Source: a virus
Direction: 5' to 3' (one strand)
Length of the DNA: 29,387 bases
Virus record (IMG/VR): IMGVR_UViG_3300042350_006130
Coordinates: 1 to 29,387 of that record
The translations under genes were made by a program, and so were the position numbers. Below are positions 10,547 through 18,236 of the stretch, in pieces. How positions within the stretch are numbered: position 1 is the stretch's first letter; each line of letters begins with the position of its first letter. Under the pieces are notes generated by a model that was given only the letters and a program-made list of their open reading frames with translations, searched no databases and was not told where the DNA came from.

Positions 10547-10762
10547 TCAATCCTCGTCTTCGCCGGTTGCTGTCTCTTGCAACATGTTCGTAGCAGATAC
10601 TAGCATGCCAAGGCCAAGCCATGGCGTTATCGCGTCCGAAGTCGCAATCGTCAACTCCGCCCCATCCTCAGTCAAAACCTCACAAACTAAAACAAAATTT
10701 GAAATAACACGATCCGGCATCGCCCCACGAATAATCTCCGAAAAAGCCGACGTGTCATCCAC
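10547..10762 (-). CDS. Small conserved phage protein, 71 aa
   Basis: The start is a GTG at 10762 with GGAGG upstream, overlapping the previous gene by 8 nt. The sequence pattern (FSEIIRGAMPDRVISNFVLV, then EDGAELTIATSDAITPWLGLGML) resembles a small protein I have seen near lysis and tail genes of actinophages. It has no strong membrane span. The D-x-ITPWLGLGML core and an acidic end are its main features. Function is unknown; position between membrane proteins suggests a lysis-cassette accessory. Confidence 0.55.
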   Translation of the reverse strand: MDDTSAFSEIIRGAMPDRVISNFVLVCEVLTEDGAELTIATSDAITPWLGLGMLVSATNMLQETATGEDED

Positions 10763-11093
10763 TATCTCGCTCCCCCTCCAAATTGGCCAAACGACGCTGC
10801 AAATCGAGAATCAAAGACTCCATCTCATCATTACGACGCTCACATTCTTCTTGCTCTTTCCGCAAGTCGTCAATGACTTCATTCAATCTTGCAACTTCCT
10901 CCCGGAGATCTTCAACCATGTTTCCGTATCCGTCTAAAAGAGTTGCGGTTGCCTGATCAATTCTACGTGCTTTTTCAAGTTCGTGATTGTCAATGTGGTA
11001 CGAGTCCTGAGATTTTTGTGTTTTTCGACCAGCAATCCAAGAAAGAATTCCGGTAATAACTGTTGCCGCTGCAATAACAATGTTATTTGTCAC
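10755..11093 (-). CDS. Membrane-anchored coiled-coil protein, spanin-like candidate
   Basis: I choose the GTG at 11093: it shares GTGA with the upstream stop and follows AAGGAG by 10 nt, better than the ATG at 11111 that overlaps the ribosome site. The product is about 112 aa. An N-terminal hydrophobic helix (IVIAAATVITGILSWIAG) is followed by a basic stretch and then about 60 residues of heptad coiled coil (EDLREEVARLNEVIDDLRKE). This matches the topology of i-spanins or holin-associated proteins, but Gram-positive-type hosts rarely need spanins, so an inner-membrane scaffold is equally possible. Confidence 0.55.
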   Translation of the reverse strand: MTNNIVIAAATVITGILSWIAGRKTQKSQDSYHIDNHELEKARRIDQATATLLDGYGNMVEDLREEVARLNEVIDDLRKEQEECERRNDEMESLILDLQRRLANLEGERDSG

Positions 11094-11440
11094 TTCTTCC
11101 TCTCCTTGCATCCAAGTGACGTGAAAGAGGACGCATCAAAAATGGCAAGCATGATCGCAAGGGTTGCGCTCAGAACGTCACCTTCATCAAGAATCGCAGC
11201 AGTCGCAACACCACCCCAAAGGGCAGCAGCACCAAGAAACGCATAATTTGCAAAATATTTAAGTTTCTTTGAAGCCAAAGACAGGATGCAAATTCCACAA
11301 ATTGCGATCGCAAGAATTGCTAAAAACGGGGAAACAGCACCCGCAAAAGCAATTGAAACGGTGAGAAGAGCAAGGATTCGCCCAAGTAGAAAAACGATAC
11401 TAAAATGAAGATTGCTGTACTTGGCAATAAATGTTTGCAT
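11090..11440 (-). CDS. Small polytopic membrane protein, holin-like candidate
   Basis: This 116-aa protein has about four hydrophobic segments: about 12-35 (SIVFLLGRILALLTVSIAFA), 36-55, 64-80 and 88-103, with a basic C-terminus CKERKK. The ribosome site is weak. It begins the four-gene run before the adaptor gene and is followed by a GTGA-coupled coiled-coil protein. It could be a holin or antiholin partner; no diagnostic motif is visible. Confidence 0.5.
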   Translation of the reverse strand: MQTFIAKYSNLHFSIVFLLGRILALLTVSIAFAGAVSPFLAILAIAICGICILSLASKKLKYFANYAFLGAAALWGGVATAAILDEGDVLSATLAIMLAIFDASSFTSLGCKERKK

Positions 11441-11486
11441 TCATCCAGATTACTAGATGACATAAAAGTATTTGTGGTAAATGATT

Positions 11487-12656
11487 TTACAGTTTGATTA
11501 TGTAACGCATAGCCGTAAAAGCGGGAAGCGTGGAAACAGAAGACCCCGAACCGGTGCTCGCCGTTGTTCCGGAAACCGTATGGGTGTGATCCGACTCAAC
11601 GGAAGTAGTCAAAGTGTGACTGTGCGCTGGCTGTTGAATGAAGGCATTTGTTTGAAGTCCTACTTGATAAAAGCCAGAAGCACCTAGCCAGAGTCCAGAC
11701 CCGCCAGTGTTATCAAAAAGTCTTGGCGACTCGGTCATACCATGTGAGTGTTGAGCCTCCGATGAAGTTGTTCCAGTATGAGAGTGCTGCCCTCCACCGG
11801 CAGTTGTCAAAGTGCCAATACTGTGACTATGTGATGGTAATTGGGCAGTCGTCAACGTTACGGAATCGGCACCGCCAGTAGTTCCCGGCGTCCCACCACG
11901 AATAAAACGGTTGCTCAAGTTTGGAACATTGAACGTCGTGGCGTTATCGCCCGGCCCGTAAGTAGTACCTAAAAGCGCAAAAAGATCGGCATTGACGCCG
12001 CCCCTGTTAATTGCAGCACCATCACATAAAACCCAACCAGTGGGAGCAGCCGATCCAGCGTAAGCCCAAATGACCCCTGTTGGGATTTGTTGAGCAGCCT
12101 CAATTTTTGTTTTGGTAACTGCGCCCGCAGCAATTTTGTTCGTTGATACCGAATCAGTTGCCAAGGCAGCGTCACTTACCACACCTGCGGCAAACATCGT
12201 TGACTGTGAAACTGCACCGGTTCCGATAGCGTGAACATGGTTTGATCTGGCAAAAGTTTCTGCGTCACCAGCAGCGTTTCCGGTGCTGACACTTACAGGC
12301 GAGCCGAATCCGGGAAGTTGATGGACGTGATCGGCCCGAGCGATGTTTGAAGAACTTCCGGCAGTGTTTGAGGAGCCCGGTGCAATTCCTGTTGGCGTTC
12401 CAAAAGCCGTGACTGAAGTCCACTGAGTGCCGCTGTTGTTCGAGTGAAACAGAACTGAGTCGGATGTTCTCAGGAAGAAAGCCCTTGCGTATTCTGGGGT
12501 TCCTTCTTCTGCGAGTTCGGGTAAAGAAGCGCCAATAAAAAAAGTGGCGACACGATCTTCGATGCCTTGATGGGAATCGGTCATGTCGACGCGTGTGAAT
12601 TCGTCGCTGTCTTCGTCCCAAACAACAACTTCAGTGCGTGGCAATGTTTCTGACAT
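11487..12656 (-). CDS. Tail collar domain fibre with His-rich tip
   Basis: The 389-aa protein has an N-terminal virion-attachment region, then DHVH and NHVH motifs in a repeat-like middle (about 95-145), and a phage tail collar domain beginning near 190: IPTGVIWAYAGSAAPTGW, VLCDGAAINR, LFALLGTTYGPGD and FNVPNLSNRFIRGG. The last 120 residues contain five more H-x-H motifs (HSHS, HSHT, HSHG, HSHT, HTHT). In T4 gp37, H-x-H motifs bind iron along the fibre tip, so metal-stabilised trimers are likely here. GGAGGA precedes the ATG. Placement next to baseplate genes suggests a short or long tail fibre recognising the host. Confidence 0.82.
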   Translation of the reverse strand: MSETLPRTEVVVWDEDSDEFTRVDMTDSHQGIEDRVATFFIGASLPELAEEGTPEYARAFFLRTSDSVLFHSNNSGTQWTSVTAFGTPTGIAPGSSNTAGSSSNIARADHVHQLPGFGSPVSVSTGNAAGDAETFARSNHVHAIGTGAVSQSTMFAAGVVSDAALATDSVSTNKIAAGAVTKTKIEAAQQIPTGVIWAYAGSAAPTGWVLCDGAAINRGGVNADLFALLGTTYGPGDNATTFNVPNLSNRFIRGGTPGTTGGADSVTLTTAQLPSHSHSIGTLTTAGGGQHSHTGTTSSEAQHSHGMTESPRLFDNTGGSGLWLGASGFYQVGLQTNAFIQQPAHSHTLTTSVESDHTHTVSGTTASTGSGSSVSTLPAFTAMRYIIKL

Positions 12657-12688
12657 AACTCAATCCTCCGGACTCAGTTTATCTGAAC

Positions 12689-13924
12689 TCATAATGTGAC
12701 AGCGGAGACTTCAATCTCGTACCCTGCCGGTGTTGTTGGAGCAAGAAGTTCTTCAATAGTTGTTTCAGTATCGGATAGATCGCTCTGTTCTACCTCAACC
12801 CGAATTTTAAATGGGTCGCCGTCAGCATTTTTTACAATGTTGACGTAGCCGTTAGGGTTAATAAGCCCTTGCCGTGCAGCGGCTTTCAAACTGGCGGTCG
12901 TTCCACCTCTTAGACCGTATGCCGCACTACTGATTTGCCAACTGAAAAAGGCACGGAGAGTCTCAGGGCTGATGTCATCAGCCAGATCTTGAATTTCTGT
13001 CCACTCCAAGGTGCCGTTAGTTGGCTCCTCCGCAGCGTCAATGTTCGTAACAAATTCGTCCCAAGTGGGTGTTTCGTCAACCGGATCAGCCGTCGAAAGA
13101 AGCGACTTCCAAGAAGTAGCACCGATTCTTGGATCAAGAAATTCAAAGCCTAAGAACTGAGCCAACCAAAGAAGAACTTCAACAGATGCCTTTTCGGGAT
13201 CGGAAAGAGAGGAAGACTTAAGAATCTGACCGTTTGATTCGGGCGACAGGTAACGAAACTCTTCCCACTTTTTAAACACCGCATCACTTACAGCCGTAAC
13301 AACGTCAATGAAACGCAACAATGGAAAGTCTGGTGAGTCCGGCTGACGGTCACCGTCCTGCATGTACTCCGGTAAACGCAACCAAGTTTCTGCAGCAAAA
13401 TTATTGAAACGGACAGCAAGAGGAATGCTCACCGTAGGAATCTTTACGTACAAACGTTTCGGACCGGTTTCTGATGGGTCCCAAAATGCTCCAACAGTGA
13501 CCTTTGCAACCGAACTCAGGTTCGGGAAATCGTTACTGTCGTTGACCTCACTAGCAACGTCAATCATGTGCCAAGTGCCCCCCTGAAACAGTTTTCCGCT
13601 TTCCGGAAAAGCCGTCCAAGTTCCTGCGGCATCACCTTCAATTTCAAGTTCAACGTTTAGTGAGGCAGAAGAATTCGTTCCAATGTAAACGTGAAACCTT
13701 GCAGGCCACCTACGGTAAATCTGAGGGATTGTAATCTCCTCAACAAAAGCACTAGCCGAACTGCCGTCCAGAACTTCAACAGCAAGAGTATTTTCGGCAA
13801 AAATGTCCCCATCCAAAATGGATGATCGCCCCACCGAACTATTATCATCGGCAACCCACCGACCAATCCCGCTACCTAAAAGTTGGGTTTCGAAATCAAG
13901 CAGATTTGGAACTGAGCCGTACAT
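12689..13924 (-). CDS. Baseplate protein I (gpI-like) with sugar-binding-like N-domain
   Basis: This 411-aa protein follows baseplate J as P2 gpI does. The C-terminal part from about 200 has tail-protein-I features: PLLRFIDVVTAVSDAVFKKW, the VEVLLWLAQFLGFEFLD strand-helix, AFFSWQISSAAYGLRGGTTA and a DTETTIEELLAPTTPAGYE ending. The N-terminal about 190 residues read as a jelly-roll carbohydrate-binding-like domain (NLLDFETQLLGSGIGRW, FHVYIGTN, GTWHMIDV). Phage gpI proteins are usually near 200 aa, so this is an N-terminal fusion. It should link the baseplate to fibres. Confidence 0.7.
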   Translation of the reverse strand: MYGSVPNLLDFETQLLGSGIGRWVADDNSSVGRSSILDGDIFAENTLAVEVLDGSSASAFVEEITIPQIYRRWPARFHVYIGTNSSASLNVELEIEGDAAGTWTAFPESGKLFQGGTWHMIDVASEVNDSNDFPNLSSVAKVTVGAFWDPSETGPKRLYVKIPTVSIPLAVRFNNFAAETWLRLPEYMQDGDRQPDSPDFPLLRFIDVVTAVSDAVFKKWEEFRYLSPESNGQILKSSSLSDPEKASVEVLLWLAQFLGFEFLDPRIGATSWKSLLSTADPVDETPTWDEFVTNIDAAEEPTNGTLEWTEIQDLADDISPETLRAFFSWQISSAAYGLRGGTTASLKAAARQGLINPNGYVNIVKNADGDPFKIRVEVEQSDLSDTETTIEELLAPTTPAGYEIEVSAVTL

Positions 13925-13932
13925 CAGTCAGG

Positions 13933-15327
13933 TCACCCCGTGTTTACGTTTACTAAAGTTGTTTGACGTGGCAGCAAACCCTTTAAAAGGAAAGTGCCGT
14001 CTCCTGTAACTGGATCGACGTCAACAAGGGTTGCATCGGCGGCCTCGATTTCTACATCGATTACTCGAACAACTCCGGGGACACTGTCAATAAGTGAAAT
14101 CAGTTCATTTTTGTAAATGACATCATCCCAACCCCAGTAATCGGGGTGCAGGTACTCCGCAACAGCGTTCTCAACCGATTGGGAAACAGAGGAAATTGTT
14201 GTGCTGCGTTCTTTCACAATGTCTACGGTCACTGTTAGTGACGCCTCGGCAGCATTTGATGCGTAAATCTGCAAACCAGCCACAGACCGATCAGTAAGAT
14301 CTTCTTCCAAGGTCGCTAGTGTCGCTCCGTTTACGGATGCACCATCAACTCCGGCAACATAAATGGTCAAGTAACCGTTTTCCGGTGTTGGGTTTTGAAG
14401 CCTGTGCGAAATGACTACGCCACTGTTTCCGGAATTTGTTTCACCATCACATTCAACGGTAAGTGACGCTCCAGATGTTGACGAAACCAAATAGACCCCG
14501 TCAATCGCCTCTTCACCTAAAAGAATTCTAATTTGCTCAGCCGCCGTGACGTCGTGAGCGGCACCTAGATCCAATGTGAGGGTGCTTGTCCCGCCGTCCA
14601 ACTCCCAAGCGTCAATAGATCGTTCTGTTTGAAGGCGACTGTAGGCATTCGCCCTGTAAATGTTTGCATAATTCAAAAGGGCGTGTCTCGAAAATTGTGA
14701 TGGCAGAACAAGCGCTTCTGAGAATTGCCCAAATGCGGCTTTTGCCCTATCAAGAAATTGTGTTTCAGTTTCTGGGTCTTGCCCGGGGTCACTATTTACC
14801 GTAAGGGTTACGGAATCGATGAATGAAATTGAAGACAGAAGTTGGAGTGACTGACCCGCTAAAAGGAACGGGTAGTTCTCTAAAAGAATCCCTCGAATCG
14901 GAATAATTGCCGTGGTGTTTCCGGGTGCAACGGTTGACTGTTCGGTGGTTTCAAAAACGTAAAGGATCGGTTCGAGTTCAGTGGAGTCCAAATAGCCGAA
15001 TCGAGTTCCGACGGGAATGGTGTGCCCGACGTCGTCGACCAGTTCCACCTCCACAACTGCACTGGGAGCGGTACCAATGTTGCGCTCAATTCCGTATAGT
15101 TTTAAAAGGCCTTCTGTGACTCCTGCTGGCAGCCTGTTGATGGCGCCCACGAGTTCACCGGTCATCAGGGAAGCGGCTTGCAACAATGCGTCCTCGATGG
15201 ACCCGCTGACCGGTGACCATTCAGGCAAAGCAGTACGAGCGTATGCGGTGGCAGCATCATAAATTTCTTCTGGCTGCAAATCGTAAACGGTTAAGTCAAT
15301 GTATTTGCTGATGTCTGGCGATGCCAC
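13933..15327 (-). CDS. Baseplate wedge protein J (gp47/gpJ-like)
   Basis: The 464-aa product has the order of the baseplate J-like family: N-terminal helical wedge (SGSIEDALLQAASLMTGEL), a beta section (VELVDDVGHTIPVGTRFGYL), the LTVNSDPGQDPETETQFLDRA signature near 185-205, and C-terminal strands with VVRVIDVEIEA. It builds the wedge ring around the hub and triggers sheath contraction. Gp25-like W precedes and gpI-like follows, giving the P2-like W-J-I order. Family length about 300-500 aa fits. Confidence 0.88.
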   Translation of the reverse strand: MASPDISKYIDLTVYDLQPEEIYDAATAYARTALPEWSPVSGSIEDALLQAASLMTGELVGAINRLPAGVTEGLLKLYGIERNIGTAPSAVVEVELVDDVGHTIPVGTRFGYLDSTELEPILYVFETTEQSTVAPGNTTAIIPIRGILLENYPFLLAGQSLQLLSSISFIDSVTLTVNSDPGQDPETETQFLDRAKAAFGQFSEALVLPSQFSRHALLNYANIYRANAYSRLQTERSIDAWELDGGTSTLTLDLGAAHDVTAAEQIRILLGEEAIDGVYLVSSTSGASLTVECDGETNSGNSGVVISHRLQNPTPENGYLTIYVAGVDGASVNGATLATLEEDLTDRSVAGLQIYASNAAEASLTVTVDIVKERSTTISSVSQSVENAVAEYLHPDYWGWDDVIYKNELISLIDSVPGVVRVIDVEIEAADATLVDVDPVTGDGTFLLKGLLPRQTTLVNVNTG

Positions 15328-15330
15328 TTG

Positions 15331-15633
15331 TTACCCCAGTCCTGCCGTTCTCTCAAACTCAACTTGAATTTGAAGTTTTCCCTCTTCGATACTTTGATAA
15401 ACCTCAAGAATTTTCACTTCCGGAAAGTATGTTGTATTCGTGTACAACAGTCCAACCCCGTCAAAGTTTTCAAATTCCGGATCGGACGTCCCAAACTGTG
15501 GAAGTAATGGGAGTTCACCTAACCTTGTTGACACTGCTGTCAAAATTTTTTGGGCAGCGTAAGCATCGGTTTGGTCGTCAACAGTCACAACCTTGCCTCG
15601 GTTAAACCTAAACGGAAAAGAAAAGGCTTGCAT
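15331..15633 (-). CDS. Baseplate wedge protein gp25-like (gpW)
   Basis: The 100-aa protein matches the GPW/gp25 family in size and pattern: FPFRFNRGKVVTVDD, a helix AAQKILTAVSTRLGELPL, then LPQFGTSDP, and a closing beta pair (VKILEVYQS, LQIQVEFERT). Gp25 connects sheath base to the baseplate wedge and nucleates sheath assembly. GGTGGG precedes the start. Only 3 nt separate it from the J-like gene. Confidence 0.85.
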   Translation of the reverse strand: MQAFSFPFRFNRGKVVTVDDQTDAYAAQKILTAVSTRLGELPLLPQFGTSDPEFENFDGVGLLYTNTTYFPEVKILEVYQSIEEGKLQIQVEFERTAGLG

Positions 15634-15668
15634 CCCACCATTCTTTCACGTTTCCCGTAATCACATCC

Positions 15669-15899
15669 CTACAACACCTGTTGATTTGCAAATTCCAGTG
15701 CCGCAGACCACGCAAGAGCCTCTTGGACAAGATCATCGGGATCAACCCCTACGGCATTCGCTGCGTGCTCCAAAGGAACTACGCCTAAAACTACTTGGAG
15801 GGCCGCATACGCCCCTACAGGGGGCAATGGTGGGCCGTAGGCGTGACGGTTGACTGCTCGCCGGTAACGGGCCTGAATCTCATCAATGTCAAGAGTCAT
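15669..15899 (-). CDS. Small protein between gpV- and gp25-like genes, 76 aa
   Basis: The ATG at 15899 shares ATGA with the gpV-like stop, so it is preferred over the in-frame start 33 nt upstream. The sequence is short and helical (LDIDEIQARYRRAVNRHAYG, then a Leu/Val-rich helix and VDPDDLVQEALAWSAALEF). I do not recognise the family. Its position suggests a small baseplate or assembly factor. Confidence 0.6.
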   Translation of the reverse strand: MTLDIDEIQARYRRAVNRHAYGPPLPPVGAYAALQVVLGVVPLEHAANAVGVDPDDLVQEALAWSAALEFANQQVL

Positions 15900-16690
15900 A
15901 GGTCGTCTGCCAAGTCGCCGGAAAGAAGCCAAACGTCAACAAAAACAGCAAAAACTTCGACATTTTCATAAACCTTTGTAGCCACCACCAGACTTCCGCT
16001 GTCTCTGGGTGCGGCCAACTTGCCGGTTGGGGGCAAAAACAGTGCGTCTGCGCTTTCGCTTAACCCAAATGCAAATGATCCCGTTGAAAAAAGGTCGTGA
16101 ACAAATTCGATCCTGCTTCCCACCGAGCCCACACCTTTCTCAATAGTAATTTCAACAAGCGGACTGCTGGGGGATTCCGACGCATCCGGCACAATGCGAA
16201 GCAACGCTCCCAAATCACTTGACGTCACTTCATAAAACTGTGACTCAGGATCCTCCCCATACGTTGCCGTCCGCCCAAAAACATTCAACCCGCCCTCTAC
16301 GCCACCCCACGAACTGCCATTCCAAACCAAAACATTGAAAGTGTTCGTCTCAAAAATCAAAGTACCCGCAGGAGGATTCTCAGGACGAGAAGAAGAAGTG
16401 CACACAACGGGAATCACATAATCCAAACTTGTCGTAGACTTCACCACCCCCAGAACAATCAAATCGTTACTTTTTTCCTCCATGAACTGGCAGGCGACAC
16501 GATCACCCACAACAGGCAAAGTGGAAGCAATGACAGCCAGCGGCCCAAACTGAAAACCACGAGCCAAACGTGAAATCTCCACCCACACACGATTCAAGTC
16601 AGAATCAACACGAGTGACCTTGCCGAAATAAACACCGGTTGGGGACTGACCGGTTTTTGCGGAACGTTGCTGAGCGTAATAATTACTCAT
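15896..16690 (-). CDS. Baseplate spike/hub OB-fold protein (gpV/gp5-like)
   Basis: Residues 20-85 carry the gpV/gp5 OB-fold pattern: GKVTRVDSDLNRVWVEI, PVVGDRVACQFMEE and DLIVLGVV. In contractile tails this domain caps the tube and carries a spike that pierces the envelope. The remaining about 180 residues are acidic, contain VWNGSSWG-type strands and end in WLLSGDLADDL. No lysozyme or obvious repeat spike is visible, so the C-terminal part may be a short beta-domain. ATGA overlaps on both sides show coupling with the hub genes. Confidence 0.72.
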   Translation of the reverse strand: MSNYYAQQRSAKTGQSPTGVYFGKVTRVDSDLNRVWVEISRLARGFQFGPLAVIASTLPVVGDRVACQFMEEKSNDLIVLGVVKSTTSLDYVIPVVCTSSSRPENPPAGTLIFETNTFNVLVWNGSSWGGVEGGLNVFGRTATYGEDPESQFYEVTSSDLGALLRIVPDASESPSSPLVEITIEKGVGSVGSRIEFVHDLFSTGSFAFGLSESADALFLPPTGKLAAPRDSGSLVVATKVYENVEVFAVFVDVWLLSGDLADDL

Positions 16691-17532
16691 CGAGATTGCC
16701 GCTTAGGTTCAGGTTTTACCGGGGTTCGAACGGAAACAGAAACAGGGTTCAAAGACCCCCAACTGTACGACACTTCAGAAATCAGGTACGACGCATCAAA
16801 ATTGTTAATTCCTGAGAAGACAACGGTCATGCCCGGACGCAAATTCACCGCATTAGTGCGATCAACAACAAAACGAATTTCTGCGGCATTCGGGTCATCA
16901 TCAGATGTTCGGCAGTTAGGAATTTCGTAAAGCGGATAACTGTCCGTCGGATCTAAGGTCGGCCACCTAAAAGGCACATTTGCCCACTTGCCCAAAAGCC
17001 AAACCTCGCTAGCAAAATACAATGTGTTGTCAGACTCAAAAACAACAAACTGCGCTTCACTCGCATTACTTTTAAGAACATCCCAAACTGACTGTGGACG
17101 CCCCTCATTGGAAGACTGAATTTGCACCGCTTTAGCAGCAGTGGGCTCGCCAACAAAATTTAAACCAAACCGGGAAGCAACGGCACGAGCATAATCGGTT
17201 GCGGTGCCGCCACCATACGCCGCAGGATTTTTATCCCTTTTCATTAACTGTGCAGCCTTTTTACGGGCTTGAATTTTAACCAATGGCGACTGTCCGGGTC
17301 CTTGCGAAATGTCAATAACAGTAATTTCGAACAGGTTGCCGTCAACAGTAACGTCGCGACGTGGCACAAAATAATTTCTGTTTATGAGTAGAAAGTCGGC
17401 GTCCCAAACGTCAAAAGAAACTTCTGACACGGAGTCTAAAGTCCATGAGTAATCGAGGCGCGTGACAGCGTCTCTGATTTGAGACATGTTGAAGGAGCCG
17501 ATGTCTCCGATGGAAAGATCAAGAAAAGTCAT
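16687..17532 (-). CDS. Baseplate hub protein (gpD/gp27-like)
   Basis: The 281-aa product fits the late control gene D/gp27-like hub family by order and by features: an early beta domain (LDYSWTLDSVSEVSFDVWD, FEITVIDISQ), a helical part with TATDYARAVASRFGLNF, WDVLKSNASEAQFVVFESDNT and a closing strand WGSLNPVSVSVRTPVKP. Hub trimers bridge the tube and the spike. It overlaps both neighbours by ATGA-type junctions. Confidence 0.75.
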   Translation of the reverse strand: MTFLDLSIGDIGSFNMSQIRDAVTRLDYSWTLDSVSEVSFDVWDADFLLINRNYFVPRRDVTVDGNLFEITVIDISQGPGQSPLVKIQARKKAAQLMKRDKNPAAYGGGTATDYARAVASRFGLNFVGEPTAAKAVQIQSSNEGRPQSVWDVLKSNASEAQFVVFESDNTLYFASEVWLLGKWANVPFRWPTLDPTDSYPLYEIPNCRTSDDDPNAAEIRFVVDRTNAVNLRPGMTVVFSGINNFDASYLISEVSYSWGSLNPVSVSVRTPVKPEPKRQSR

Positions 17533-18236
17533 TGTTGGAACAATTCTGAAACTTTGTCTCGCTCGTTCGGGCCAGCATTGTCGTTTGGACTATTGCCAGA
17601 AGCAGCACCAGACCTAGCCTGTGGTTGGTCTGAATAGTCGATTTTTGGTAAAACGGAAGCAAACACAAAAGGGTTCCTGTCTTCAACTAAAGTCATTGAA
17701 ACGTCAGCCTGCGTTGCAGCATTACTAAGATTCCTATAAACAACATCAATAGAAAGATCAGTCATTCGAAAAGCCGCAAACTTGGCGACTCTGCCACCCT
17801 GACGAATTTCCCCCGTTGGAGCAATAGGACGAGACAAAAAAGCATCCATCTGCGAAACCAAAATGCGACCCGGAAAAAGAGCCATTTGACGCAGTTTGTC
17901 CAACTGCCCCTCAATCGAACTCAAACCGCCACTACCACCCCATTCACCATTCGGTTTAAAGTTCAACGGGTCAGCAACCCGAAACTGCAAAGAAACTTGC
18001 ATCAACTGATTAGCAGACCTATCCAAAATCGGATACTGTCCCGGACGCTCAATTTCAGCATAAGTTCCAGCAAGACGAGAATACGAAACTTCCCGAGGCG
18101 CATACGGAAACGTAAATGTCAAAGTTCCAAACGGACCGGTGTGCAAAATTTGCGGCCTAACCCGAGAACGCGTCTTTTGACTCCAACCATAAAAATAGTC
18201 GTTCCATTTGGCGTAAGGAATTTTTGCTACCGGCAT
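17529..18236 (-). CDS. Tail hub connector after tape measure, 235 aa
   Basis: The gene directly follows the tape measure, with the ATG sharing one base with its TAA. The N-terminal half contains FTFPYAPREVSYSRLAGTYA followed by ERPGQYPILDRSANQ, a pattern known from the tail protein that precedes gpD-like hubs in myophages and contractile injection systems (XkdP/gp53-like connectors, often with a LysM domain). No LysM repeat is visible; the C-terminus is low-complexity and polar. The likely role is to join tube end and hub. Exact family is uncertain. Confidence 0.6.
   Translation of the reverse strand: MPVAKIPYAKWNDYFYGWSQKTRSRVRPQILHTGPFGTLTFTFPYAPREVSYSRLAGTYAEIERPGQYPILDRSANQLMQVSLQFRVADPLNFKPNGEWGGSGGLSSIEGQLDKLRQMALFPGRILVSQMDAFLSRPIAPTGEIRQGGRVAKFAAFRMTDLSIDVVYRNLSNAATQADVSMTLVEDRNPFVFASVLPKIDYSDQPQARSGAASGNSPNDNAGPNERDKVSELFQQ

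Noticed and set aside
11441-11486. Short inverted repeats (GTAAA/TTTAC and TCATC/GATGA) in the gap before the collar fibre stop
   Set aside because: Five-base arms in A/T-rich sequence are expected by chance and have no T-tract or promoter hexamers with them.
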